DNA from: Eubacterium ramulus
Lineage (GTDB): Bacteria > Bacillota > Clostridia > Lachnospirales > Lachnospiraceae
Direction of reading: 5' to 3'
Length of the DNA stretch: 36,478 nucleotides
Assembly (NCBI RefSeq): GCF_003122485.1
Contig: NZ_JRFU01000123.1
Span: forward strand, 1-36,478
Below, piece by piece: positions 1 through 7,796 of the stretch. Under the pieces are notes generated by a model. The model was not told the origin of the DNA. It did no database searches and saw only the letters and a list, made by a program, of their open reading frames with translations. Every line of letters starts with the position of its first letter. The stretch's first letter is position 1. Made by a program: the position numbers and the translations under genes.

Positions 1-46
1 CGCTGACCAGAATCACGCACCAAGTCTCACGTGCGTTCGACTTGAA
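1..46 (+). repeat. 46-bp direct repeat, left copy
   Basis: These 46 bases recur without a mismatch at 36432-36477 in the same orientation; the next base differs. The copy is cut by the window edge, so the real unit may be longer. It holds two overlapping complementary pairs: ACGCAC (15-20) with GTGCGT (31-36), and CAAGTC (21-26) with GACTTG (39-44). They interleave, so as RNA they could form an H-type pseudoknot or two exclusive hairpins. It lies beyond the 3' end of pyc. Function unknown. Confidence 0.85.
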
Positions 47-52
47 AGCGTA

Positions 53-258
53 GAAAACGGGAGTTAAAAGAAAACTACACAACAAGACGGTAGGGTGAAT
101 TTTCGTAAGCTCAGCTGCGCCTAGCCCGACTTTCGCAGTGTGTCTGAATACGCCGGTTTTGCGTATGAGTTCGCGGAGAAAGTCGGAAATAAGCGGCGCA
201 GTTGAGATAGAAAAGCACCCGTGTCTGTTGTGTAGTTTTCTTATATTAATCCGTTTTC
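53..258. other. Long self-complementary rod downstream of pyc
   Basis: Nested complementary blocks fold this region into one long imperfect hairpin: 53-60 with 251-258; 68-84 with 226-242 (17 bp, perfect); 100-104 with 210-214; 110-121 with 195-206 (one G-U if read from the plus strand); 126-134 with 178-186; and 148-153 with 161-166. There is no T-tract like that of a simple terminator. It sits directly after the pyc stop on the minus strand and next to the 46-bp repeat. It could be a structured RNA, a miniature inverted-repeat element or an elaborate 3' end. I do not recognise a named family. The pairing is certain, the role is not. Confidence 0.7.
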
Positions 259-270
259 GGACGTCATACT

Positions 271-3200
271 TTATTTCGCAATATGAAAGGAAATCAACAG
301 ATCATCCTGTGATACCGTATCACCCTGCTGTACATAAATTTTGTCGACCGTACCAGTAATCTTGGACACAACCGTTGTCTCCATCTTCATAGCCTCTACA
401 GTAAGCAGCGGCATATTCTCTGTTACCGCATCGCCTTCTTTTACAAGCACTTTTCCAACTGTACCCGGGATAGAAGAACCAAGGTGCTGTGGATTTGTCT
501 TGTCTGCTTTCAGCTTGCGGTCCGCTTTGATTTCAAGGTTCTTATCCTGAATCTTGACAGTACGAAGCATACCATTTACCTGGAACGTCAGAGTACGGAT
601 ACCATTTTCATCCGGTTCGCCTTCCTCCAGATATTTGATCAGAAGCTGTTTTCCCTCACCGATATTCAGGTAAGTTTCCTCACCTTTGCGTAATCCGTAG
701 AAGTAAACGTGGCTCTCCAGACGGGTTACATCATTGTACATCTGGAAATGCTCACAGTAGTCTTCGTAAACCTTCGGATACAGCGCATAACTGATGGCTT
801 TCTGGTTCATAACTTCTTCGGATTTATCACCATAATTGTATTTCTCAATCAGATGCTTCTTGATTGCATCAAAATCAACCGGTGGGAGAGATTTACCCGG
901 GCGGTCTGTCAGCGGTTCAATGTCTTTCAGAACGATCTTCTGAAGCTCTTTCGGGAATCCGCCATAAGGCTGTCCCATCATACCCTGGAAGTAGGATACG
1001 ACAGAATCCGGATAGGAGAGTCCGGCACCAGCCGTCAGGATATTCTCTTTTGTCAGACCGTTTTTAAACATAAAGATGGCCAGATCGCCGACCGCTTTGG
1101 AAGTCGGAGTAACTTTTACGATATTTCCAAGCAGATCGTTGGCATCTTTGTATAATGCTTTGATGGACTCAAATTCATCTGCAGAACCCATGCTTGTAAC
1201 CTGAGCTAACAGGTTGGAGTACTGTCCACCAGGAATCTCATATTTGTAAATCTCAGCATTCGGAGCTTTCATATCACTCTCAAACTGCTCGTAAACTTTA
1301 CGGATGCGTCCGTAGTAACGGCTGAGCTCATCCAGTTCTTCAAAATCAAGACCGGTATCACGTTTGCTTCCGCGCAGAGCTTCTACGACAGCATTCATAG
1401 AAGGCTGACTTGTCATGGAAGACATAGACTCAATGGCCAGATCCACGATATCCACACCAGCTTCTGCGGCCATCAGAACCGTGCTGACACCGTTTCCGGT
1501 AGAATCGTGTGTATGTAAATGGAGCGGTACATGAAGTTCCTGTTTCAGAGCAGTTACCAGTTCTTTTGCGGCACGCGGTTTTAACAGTGCGGCCATATCT
1601 TTGATTGCAATGGAATGGCATCCTAAGGACTCCAGTTCCAGAGCCATTTTTACATAATAATCCAGTGTATATTTTGTCTCTGTCGGGCTTGTGATATCGC
1701 CGGTGTAGCAGATGGTTCCTTCTACGATTTTGCCGGTTTTTAAAGCTTCCTCAATCGGCATTTTCATATTTTCCACCCAGTTTAAACTGTCGAAAATACG
1801 GAACACATCAATACCATGAGCAGCAGAAATTTTGATAAACTCCTGAACCACATTGTCCGGATAGTTGCTGTATCCGACGGCGTTAGAAGCACGCAGCAGC
1901 ATCTGGATCAGTGTGTTTGGCATACGTTCTCTTAAAAGTTCCAGACGTTTCCACGGAGATTCTTTCAAGAAACGGTAAGCGGTATCGTAAGTAGCACCAC
2001 CCCATGCCTCAACAGAAAATGCATTCTGCATGTATGCGTTTGTAGCGTAAGCAGCACCGCACAAATCTTTACTTCTCATACGGGTTGCCATCAGAGACTG
2101 CTGAGCGTCACGCATGGTAGTATCTGTAACGTATAATTTATCTTCTTTCAGAATTTTCTGCATGAAACCTTCTGCACCAAGTTTCAGGAACTCATCACGG
2201 GCACCATATACCGGTTTTGACTGATCCAGTTTCGGAAGCACACGGTTCTCATAGTGCGGTTTTTCACCTTTCTGGGAGTTAACGATACGGTCGCCGATAA
2301 ACTCAATGATCTTGGTCGCACGATCCTGACTCTGTGTGAGCTGGAACAGCTCCGGTGTCTCCTCAATGAAAGTGGTATAACATTTTCCGGCAATGAAAGT
2401 CGGATGATGCAGTACATTGATCAGGAACGGGATATTTGTTTTAACACCACGGATACGCATTTCCTGTAATGCACGGATGGATTTGCGTACAGCACCTTCA
2501 AAGGTACGGTCGATGGAAATTGCTTTTACCAGAAGGCTGTCGTAATAAGGAGAGATGACAGCGCCGGTGTAAGCATTACCGCCGTCCAGACGGATACCTT
2601 TTCCGGAACCGGAACGGTAAACAGTGATCTCACCGGTATCAGGCATGAAGTTGTTTGCCGGATCTTCGGTGGTAACACGGGTCTGGATGGAATAACCGAT
2701 GCAGTGGATGTCGTCCTGAGATTTGATGTTGATTTCATCGGAATCCAGCGGATATCCTTCCGCTACCAGAATCTGGGACTGTACCAGATCGATATTTGTA
2801 ATTTCTTCGCTGACGGTATGCTCTACCTGAATACGTGGGTTCATTTCGATAAAATATGGATGGTTGTCTGCATCAACCAGAAATTCCAGTGTACCGGCGT
2901 TGCGGTAGCCAACTGCTTTGGAGAGGCGGATGGCAGAGTCAAAAATTGTTTTACGGGTTTCTTCCGGAATGGAAAATGCCGGTGCATACTCAACGACTTT
3001 CTGATGACGTCTCTGTACGGAACAGTCACGGTCAAAAAGGTGAACAACGTTTCCGTAATTATCGCCTAAAATTTGAACTTCGATATGTTTTGGCGCGCGC
3101 AGATATTTCTCAATGAAGATCTTGTCATCACCAAACGCTTTTTTAGACTCATTTTTTGCTTCGTTAAATTCTTTTTCCAGATCTTCCATCGCGTTTACGA

Positions 3201-3735
3201 TACGCATACCACGTCCGCCACCGCCGTTGGAAGCTTTCAGCATGATTGGAAAACCAACCTCTGCTGCGATTTTTGTTGCTGTATCAATATCTTTAATTGC
3301 GTAGTCAACACCAGGAATAATCGGTACCTGGGCATCGATTGCCATTTTCTTGGAAGAAATTTTGTCACCCATTGCATTCATGATCTGACTGGAAGGTCCG
3401 ATAAATACAATGCCGTTTCTTTCACAGGCATCTACAAAATCCGGATTCTCTGATAAAAATCCGTATCCCGGATGGATAGCGTCAACGTTTGCTGCCAGAG
3501 CAATCTTGATGATAGTATCAATGTCAAGATATGCGTCGATCGGTCCTTTTTCCGGATTCAGCGGATAGGATTCATCTGCTTTGGAACGGAAGAGTGCATA
3601 ACGGTCTTCCTTGGAATAAATGCTGACGGTTGTAATTTCCAGCTCGTTCAAGGCTCGGAATACACGAATGGCGATTTCACCACGATTTGCTACCAGAACT
3701 TTTTTGAACTTTCTGATCTGTACCTGATTGTTCAT
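271..3735 (-). CDS. pyc: Pyruvate carboxylase
   Basis: Biotin-dependent cytosolic enzyme that carboxylates pyruvate to oxaloacetate using ATP and bicarbonate, an anaplerotic step. The 1154 residues match the usual single-chain length. Order: biotin carboxylase domain (about 1-450, with a glycine-rich ATP-grasp loop SNGGGGRGMR near 168), carboxyltransferase domain (about 535-830, opening with VTDTTMRDAQQS and containing HLHTHDSTGNG), the conserved PYC region, and a C-terminal biotinyl domain with VEAMKMETT, where the biotinylated lysine is about K1117. The start is supported by AAAAGGAG upstream. It is a single gene: a promoter lies upstream and the rod structure follows its stop. No damage seen. 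Confidence 0.97.
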   Translation of the reverse strand: MNNQVQIRKFKKVLVANRGEIAIRVFRALNELEITTVSIYSKEDRYALFRSKADESYPLNPEKGPIDAYLDIDTIIKIALAANVDAIHPGYGFLSENPDFVDACERNGIVFIGPSSQIMNAMGDKISSKKMAIDAQVPIIPGVDYAIKDIDTATKIAAEVGFPIMLKASNGGGGRGMRIVNAMEDLEKEFNEAKNESKKAFGDDKIFIEKYLRAPKHIEVQILGDNYGNVVHLFDRDCSVQRRHQKVVEYAPAFSIPEETRKTIFDSAIRLSKAVGYRNAGTLEFLVDADNHPYFIEMNPRIQVEHTVSEEITNIDLVQSQILVAEGYPLDSDEINIKSQDDIHCIGYSIQTRVTTEDPANNFMPDTGEITVYRSGSGKGIRLDGGNAYTGAVISPYYDSLLVKAISIDRTFEGAVRKSIRALQEMRIRGVKTNIPFLINVLHHPTFIAGKCYTTFIEETPELFQLTQSQDRATKIIEFIGDRIVNSQKGEKPHYENRVLPKLDQSKPVYGARDEFLKLGAEGFMQKILKEDKLYVTDTTMRDAQQSLMATRMRSKDLCGAAYATNAYMQNAFSVEAWGGATYDTAYRFLKESPWKRLELLRERMPNTLIQMLLRASNAVGYSNYPDNVVQEFIKISAAHGIDVFRIFDSLNWVENMKMPIEEALKTGKIVEGTICYTGDITSPTETKYTLDYYVKMALELESLGCHSIAIKDMAALLKPRAAKELVTALKQELHVPLHLHTHDSTGNGVSTVLMAAEAGVDIVDLAIESMSSMTSQPSMNAVVEALRGSKRDTGLDFEELDELSRYYGRIRKVYEQFESDMKAPNAEIYKYEIPGGQYSNLLAQVTSMGSADEFESIKALYKDANDLLGNIVKVTPTSKAVGDLAIFMFKNGLTKENILTAGAGLSYPDSVVSYFQGMMGQPYGGFPKELQKIVLKDIEPLTDRPGKSLPPVDFDAIKKHLIEKYNYGDKSEEVMNQKAISYALYPKVYEDYCEHFQMYNDVTRLESHVYFYGLRKGEETYLNIGEGKQLLIKYLEEGEPDENGIRTLTFQVNGMLRTVKIQDKNLEIKADRKLKADKTNPQHLGSSIPGTVGKVLVKEGDAVTENMPLLTVEAMKMETTVVSKITGTVDKIYVQQGDTVSQDDLLISFHIAK

Positions 3736-3804
3736 GTGTCATACTCCTTTTTATCAATTGAAATAATTTTCCCCTTAGTGTCTTAGAACGACACCATGTT
3801 TAAA

Positions 3805-3833
3805 AGTATATGGAAGTTGAAAGAAAAATGCAA
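3805..3833 (-). promoter_or_regulatory. Probable pyc promoter
   Basis: Read on the minus strand: -35 TTGCAT (3833-3828), 17-base spacer, -10 TATACT (3810-3805). The pyc start codon is about 70 bases downstream. Good sigma-A-type match. Confidence 0.6.
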
Positions 3834-4177
3834 GAGAAAAAGTGAAAAAATTCAAAAAAGTATGAAAAAATGATAATGTTAAATAAATAACAAGGAAAAA
3901 TGCAGGAAATAATGCTGGATAATTCAAAAATAAAGTAAAAAATGTATACTATGCAAGATTTACTGCATGATAGTAACGTGATGATGCCATAGAAAATGCA
4001 TGAAACGATGATGAAAATGCAAAAGATTTGTTGAAAAACAAGAGAAGAATTCGTTGCTTTTGGAGGATACGATGTAAAATTTACAGTGAATGTAAATGAA
4101 AATGAAAATATGCGTGTGACTCTGACAAATGTGAATTGGGGTAAATGTTCAGAATCACAGCGCATTTAGTATAGAAA
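3834..4177. other. AT-rich gap between pyc and tmcAL, possible gene remnant
   Basis: No convincing gene. On the plus strand one frame is open from 4035 to a TAG at 4167-4169 and reads like a short beta-rich protein tail (containing YDVKFTVNVNENENM), but it begins right after a stop and has no start with a good ribosome site. It may be the decayed end of a lost gene. The long minus-strand frame here is low-complexity and not credible. Confidence 0.3.
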
Positions 4178-5482
4178 TTATAAAATAATTAAAGGTTCGC
4201 GGTATTCGTTTTTTCGTTGGATACCGGATTTTTTAAAAAGAATCCGGTTGTATAAATTAGCTGCATAAACATCGAGATCCAGAAGTTTCTGCTGTTCTGG
4301 CGTTAAGTTCTGGCGTTCTTTTACAATTTTGCGCAGAAGCGGAATCTGACTGTGTGCCTGCAATTCCTTCAGTAAAGGTGAAGCATCTTTTCGGAAACCA
4401 AGGATGCGGGCATACGGCGCATAATAGTAAGTTTTGGCAGCATTCAGAAGTTCACCATCAATGCCAAGTAAGGCGTGCAGCAAATAGCGGCTGATGGCTG
4501 TGTAGGTCTGGTTTTTGGTCTTTAAATCGGACACAAATTCAGACCAGCAGGTAAATGATTCCAGTTTATTTGCAATGCGCTGTGTCAGATCAGAACGTGT
4601 GGTATCGGCGTCAGATGCAGTCGGATGCAGAAGTTGTCGCTGAAGTTCATAATATAACAAGTCAGAAAAATCATCTTCCTGTAAAAATGCATGGCTTTCA
4701 TATGCAGTCAGCAGCAGTTCGCGAACGGAATCAGGAACCGTGCGTGTCAGCATTTGATTCAACGTATCAAAATTGTTTTTCTGGTCAGAGGTATCCTGAA
4801 AAATAAATTTACGCAGGGCAGAAGCACTGGCAAGCGCCGTATCCGTATCCGCATCATGATAGCCTGCACCGGTTCGGGTAACGACAGATGGTGTCAGTTT
4901 GCAGTTATGCCGACGGATTGCTTTCATATATTCAATGGCAAGAATATTATTTGGTGAGGCAAGCAACTGTTCAAACTGAGCAAGCGTTTGGCTGTCCATT
5001 GAATGATGCTTGGCCTGCTGCAGACAGGTGAGTGCAGCTTTTGCCCGGGCTGCCGGAAAACTACAACCGGATTTTAAGGCCTGATCCAGATATTCCTGAA
5101 ATATAGGTGGCTCAAATGCAAAAAAGTCAGCTAATCTGCCAAGCAGATCGACATCAGAAGCTGTGTTTGCTTCTGCGCCAAAACTGATCTGAGACACGAC
5201 ACCAAGCGCGTTCAACAGGCAGACACCACCCTGTGCAAAATTTTCCGCACTGGAAGTGGCGGTGATTACCGGCAATTCAATGATCAAGTCGATTCCATTT
5301 TCCAGAGCCATTTTTGCACGATCGTATTTGTTTAACAGGGCAGGGGCACCACGCTGGACAAAGTCTCCGCTTATGACGGCAATGCAGTAATCGGCATCTG
5401 TATTTTTTCGTGTTTCTTCTATATGAAATGCGTGTCCGTTATGGAACGGATTGTATTCTGCAATGATTCCGGTGACGTTCAT
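4178..5482 (-). CDS. tmcAL: tRNA(Met) cytidine acetate ligase (YlbM family)
   Basis: TmcAL-family nucleotidyltransferase. The characterised member activates acetate with ATP and acetylates the wobble cytidine of elongator tRNA(Met) (ac4C34). The 434 residues are close to family size. The N-terminus carries the nucleotidyltransferase signature EYNPFHNGH with the HxGH motif at H14-H17, then GDFVQRG near 40 and a helical tRNA-binding C-terminal half. The ATG at 5482 gives the family N-terminus (MNVTGIIAEYNPFHNGH). It is transcribed away from ackA. The acetate link to its neighbour acetate kinase may be coincidental. Assignment is from motifs and is strong. Confidence 0.93.
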   Translation of the reverse strand: MNVTGIIAEYNPFHNGHAFHIEETRKNTDADYCIAVISGDFVQRGAPALLNKYDRAKMALENGIDLIIELPVITATSSAENFAQGGVCLLNALGVVSQISFGAEANTASDVDLLGRLADFFAFEPPIFQEYLDQALKSGCSFPAARAKAALTCLQQAKHHSMDSQTLAQFEQLLASPNNILAIEYMKAIRRHNCKLTPSVVTRTGAGYHDADTDTALASASALRKFIFQDTSDQKNNFDTLNQMLTRTVPDSVRELLLTAYESHAFLQEDDFSDLLYYELQRQLLHPTASDADTTRSDLTQRIANKLESFTCWSEFVSDLKTKNQTYTAISRYLLHALLGIDGELLNAAKTYYYAPYARILGFRKDASPLLKELQAHSQIPLLRKIVKERQNLTPEQQKLLDLDVYAANLYNRILFKKSGIQRKNEYREPLIIL

Positions 5483-5641
5483 AGTATCTGATACTCCTGA
5501 GTTTTGAAAAAATTTGTATTGTGGGCAATGTAAGTATTACCAGAGCGCGCCACAGTACTTTTGGATAAGAAAAAGCATAGCATGAATCATACAGAAAAAC
5601 AAATAAAATTGTGAGGAAAATTTGCAAGAAAACGTATGTTA

Positions 5642-5684
5642 AGTTCACACGAGCCATTCGTAAAACCCCCTTGATGAGTGAAGT
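5642..5684 (-). repeat. Short copy of the ackA-flanking repeat element
   Basis: Read on the minus strand, 5672-5642 matches 7162-7192 at 28 of 31 positions, and 5683-5673 (TTCACTCATCA) matches the outer edge of the same element at 7041-7051. It therefore looks like an internally deleted copy of the 7038-7193 element in the opposite orientation. It lies in the 358-base gap between tmcAL and ackA, which otherwise holds only the ackA promoter. A small minus-strand frame starting in it has a good AAGGGGG site but runs into tmcAL. Confidence 0.55.
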
Positions 5685-5754
5685 GTAACAGATAATATTA
5701 TGTATGAAAACAAATGCAATAGAAAAAACTTACAAAAAACCAGTTGGTAACCTC

Positions 5755-5782
5755 TTGCGAAACAGAAAATTTGAGATATAAT
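5755..5782 (+). promoter_or_regulatory. Probable ackA promoter
   Basis: -35 TTGCGA (5755-5760), 16-base spacer, -10 TATAAT (5777-5782). A small dyad TTTGAC/GTCAAA (5798-5803 with 5809-5814) lies just downstream in the leader and could be an operator or short hairpin. Confidence 0.6.
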
Positions 5783-5840
5783 AGAAAAGACAGGTATTTT
5801 GACGGAAAGTCAAAGTGAAAATGAAGGGAGAACATAAATA

Positions 5841-7031
5841 ATGAACGTATTAGTAATTAACTGTGGTAGTTCATCACTGAAATATCAGCTGATCAACTCT
5901 GATACAGAGGCAGTACTTGCAAAAGGTCTTTGCGAGAGAATTGGTATTGACGGAAGACTTACATATCAGAAAGCAGGTCTTGACAAAGAGATTACAGAGG
6001 CTCCAATGCCTACACATAAAGAGGCTATCCAGCTTGTACTTGACGCGCTTGTAAATGAGAAAACAGGTGCAATCGCAAGCCTTGCAGAAGTAAATGCAGT
6101 GGGACATCGTATCGTACACGGTGGTGAGAAATTCGCTTCTTCAGCAGTTATCACACCAGAGATGCTTGCAGCAGTAGAAGAGTGTAACGATCTTGCACCG
6201 CTTCACAACCCGGCAAACTTAATCGGTATTCGTGCTTGCCAGGATCTGATGCCAGGCGTACCGATGGTAGGTGTATTTGATACCGCTTTCCATCAGACAA
6301 TGCCAGAGAAAGCATATCTCTATGGACTTCCATATGAGTACTATGAGAAATATAAAGTAAGAAGATACGGCTTCCACGGAACAAGCCACAGCTTCGTATC
6401 CAAACACGTTGCTGAGTTCCTTGGCAAAGACATCAACAATTCCAAGATCATCGTTGCCCACCTTGGAAATGGTGCTTCCATCAGTGCTGTATTAAATGGC
6501 AAATGCGTAGATACATCCATGGGCCTTACACCATTGGAAGGTCTTGTAATGGGAACACGTTCCGGTGATATCGATCCGGCTATCATGGAGTTCATCGCTA
6601 AAAAAGAGAACCTTGATATCGCAGGCGTTATGAACGTATTAAATAAAAAATCCGGTGTACAGGGTATTTCCGGACTTTCCAGTGATTTCCGTGACCTTGA
6701 GGAAGGTATGGAAGCAGGCAACGAGCGTGCAGCAGCAGCCATCGAAGTATTCAGCTACCGTGTAGCAAAATACATTGGTTCTTATGTAGCAGCAATGAAC
6801 GGTGTAGATGTGATCGCATTTACAGCAGGTATCGGCGAGAACGCTCCGCTGGTTCGTTCTAAAGTATTAGCATACCTTGGATACCTTGGAATTACTGTAG
6901 ATGAGGAAGCAAACGGCAAGAGAGGCGATGACATCGTAATCTCTACTCCGGATTCCAAAGTTACAGTTTGTGTTATCCCGACAAACGAAGAGCTTGCAAT
7001 CGCAAGAGAGACAGTAGCATTAGTAAAATAA
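5841..7031 (+). CDS. ackA: Acetate kinase
   Basis: Cytosolic ASKHA-fold kinase interconverting acetyl phosphate plus ADP with acetate plus ATP; the main ATP-yielding step of acetate fermentation in such anaerobes. The 396 residues match the family. It starts with the nucleotide-binding motif NCGSSSLKYQL (8-18), followed by HRIVHGGEKF, GFHGTSHSFV, AHLGNGASI and TAGIGENAP. The start follows AAGGGAG at a normal distance. No phosphotransacetylase gene is adjacent in this window. The promoter lies about 60 bases upstream and a hairpin repeat follows the stop, so it is probably monocistronic. The codon pattern looks like a highly expressed core gene. Confidence 0.98.
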   Translation: MNVLVINCGSSSLKYQLINSDTEAVLAKGLCERIGIDGRLTYQKAGLDKEITEAPMPTHKEAIQLVLDALVNEKTGAIASLAEVNAVGHRIVHGGEKFASSAVITPEMLAAVEECNDLAPLHNPANLIGIRACQDLMPGVPMVGVFDTAFHQTMPEKAYLYGLPYEYYEKYKVRRYGFHGTSHSFVSKHVAEFLGKDINNSKIIVAHLGNGASISAVLNGKCVDTSMGLTPLEGLVMGTRSGDIDPAIMEFIAKKENLDIAGVMNVLNKKSGVQGISGLSSDFRDLEEGMEAGNERAAAAIEVFSYRVAKYIGSYVAAMNGVDVIAFTAGIGENAPLVRSKVLAYLGYLGITVDEEANGKRGDDIVISTPDSKVTVCVIPTNEELAIARETVALVK

Positions 7032-7037
7032 TTGCTC

Positions 7038-7193
7038 CAGTTCACTCATCACATGAATTCTGGTAATGATCATGCTTGCATGAGAAATTACCTGAATACA
7101 TAGTGATGAAGGGAGCGCCTTTTTATGAGCAAAAATAGGAGAGTAGCTACGGAGAAGCCCGAAGGGCGTTTTGCGAATGGCGCGTGTGAACTG
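7038..7193 (+). repeat. Inverted-repeat element with internal hairpin, after ackA
   Basis: The element is bounded by CAGTTCAC (7038-7045) and GTGAACTG (7186-7193), an 8-bp perfect inverted pair. Inside, 7048-7067 pairs imperfectly with 7087-7107, and GCTCC/GGAGC (7034-7038, 7112-7116) extends the stem, followed by five T at 7120-7124, so its left part can serve as the ackA terminator. The right part (7162-7192) matches 5642-5672 in inverse orientation. A 37-codon frame (7125-7238) crosses it but is not convincing. It occupies the place where many Firmicutes carry a DUF177 gene. Confidence 0.55.
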
Positions 7194-7224
7194 CAAAATT
7201 ATTACACAAAATACAAAAAATCTG

Positions 7225-7253
7225 TTGACAAAGGATGATGTTCTGTGTATAAT
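7225..7253 (+). promoter_or_regulatory. rpmF promoter
   Basis: Consensus -35 TTGACA (7225-7230), 17-base spacer, perfect -10 TATAAT (7248-7253), 60 bases before the rpmF start. It is the strongest promoter match in the window, fitting a ribosomal protein gene. Confidence 0.8.
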
Positions 7254-7312
7254 CAACTGAGTGTGATTCAGAACAATTCACTTAGATTCAGATAAATTGG
7301 AGGTGTAACGAA

Positions 7313-7492
7313 ATGTCTATTTGTCCAAAAAATAAATCTTCCAAAGGTAGAAGAGATAGAAGAAGAGCAAACTGGAAAATGTCTGCTCCGACTTTAGTAA
7401 AATGCAGCAAATGTGGCGAACTTATGGTTCCACACAGAGTATGCAAATCCTGTGGTTCTTACAATAAAAAAGAGATCATCGCAGTTGACTAA
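7313..7492 (+). CDS. rpmF: 50S ribosomal protein L32
   Basis: Small ribosomal protein of 59 residues. It shows the L32 pattern: a basic N-terminal arm with KGRRDRRRANWKM (11-23), then APTLVKC and a zinc ribbon formed by CSKC (31-34) and CKSC (44-47). All four cysteines are present, so this is the zinc-binding form. The ATG is preceded by TTGGAGG at a normal distance. A consensus promoter lies upstream and an intrinsic terminator directly downstream, so it is a single-gene unit here. In many Firmicutes it sits between a DUF177 gene and plsX; here the first is absent and the second lies 13.7 kb away. Confidence 0.96.
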   Translation: MSICPKNKSSKGRRDRRRANWKMSAPTLVKCSKCGELMVPHRVCKSCGSYNKKEIIAVD

Positions 7493-7515
7493 TCAGCAGA
7501 ATATGCAATGAAATG

Positions 7516-7548
7516 AAGGAGTTGAGAGAATTCTCAACTCCTTTTTTT
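7516..7548 (+). terminator. rpmF intrinsic terminator
   Basis: Perfect 12-bp stem AAGGAGTTGAGA (7516-7527) with its complement (7532-7543), 4-base loop, then a T-tract to 7548. Confidence 0.92.
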
Positions 7549-7796
7549 GCGTGGGGAAACTCCTTTTTAACTAGATTTATATAAGTATGTTAGAAAACTT
7601 GCAAATGCGGATACTTTTGTGTAAATGCGAAGAAAAATAGTTTGATTATAGTGGCGGGAAAGTTGAACAAGCTGTATAATATATAGATAAGCTAACTGAT
7701 TTGTAACAAAAGATGAAAAAATAAATATTGTTAAAATTGATTAGTAAACAATATATGTATTGATGAAAAATAAAGATGAAAGTTAGAGGAAAACAA
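7549..7796. other. Left edge of the restriction island, upstream of hsdM
   Basis: AT-rich stretch without a gene. A TATAAT at 7675-7680 could be the -10 of the hsdM operon, but no good -35 sits at the right distance. I see no tRNA end or direct repeat marking an insertion point. Confidence 0.3.

Noticed and set aside
138-359. Plus-strand 73-codon frame
   Set aside because: Lies in the rod structure and over the pyc end, has no ribosome site, and contains no recognisable pattern.
3800-4165. Minus-strand 121-codon frame upstream of pyc
   Set aside because: Low-complexity Phe/Ile/Ser-rich translation of AT-rich DNA, overlapping the pyc promoter; no ribosome site.
5439-5657. Minus-strand 72-codon frame with AAGGGGG before it
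   Set aside because: The start and ribosome site fall in the repeat element and the frame runs into tmcAL in another phase; likely by chance.
7125-7238. 37-codon plus-strand frame after ackA
   Set aside because: It crosses the repeat element and the rpmF -35 box, and the differences with the other repeat copy change amino acids in this frame.
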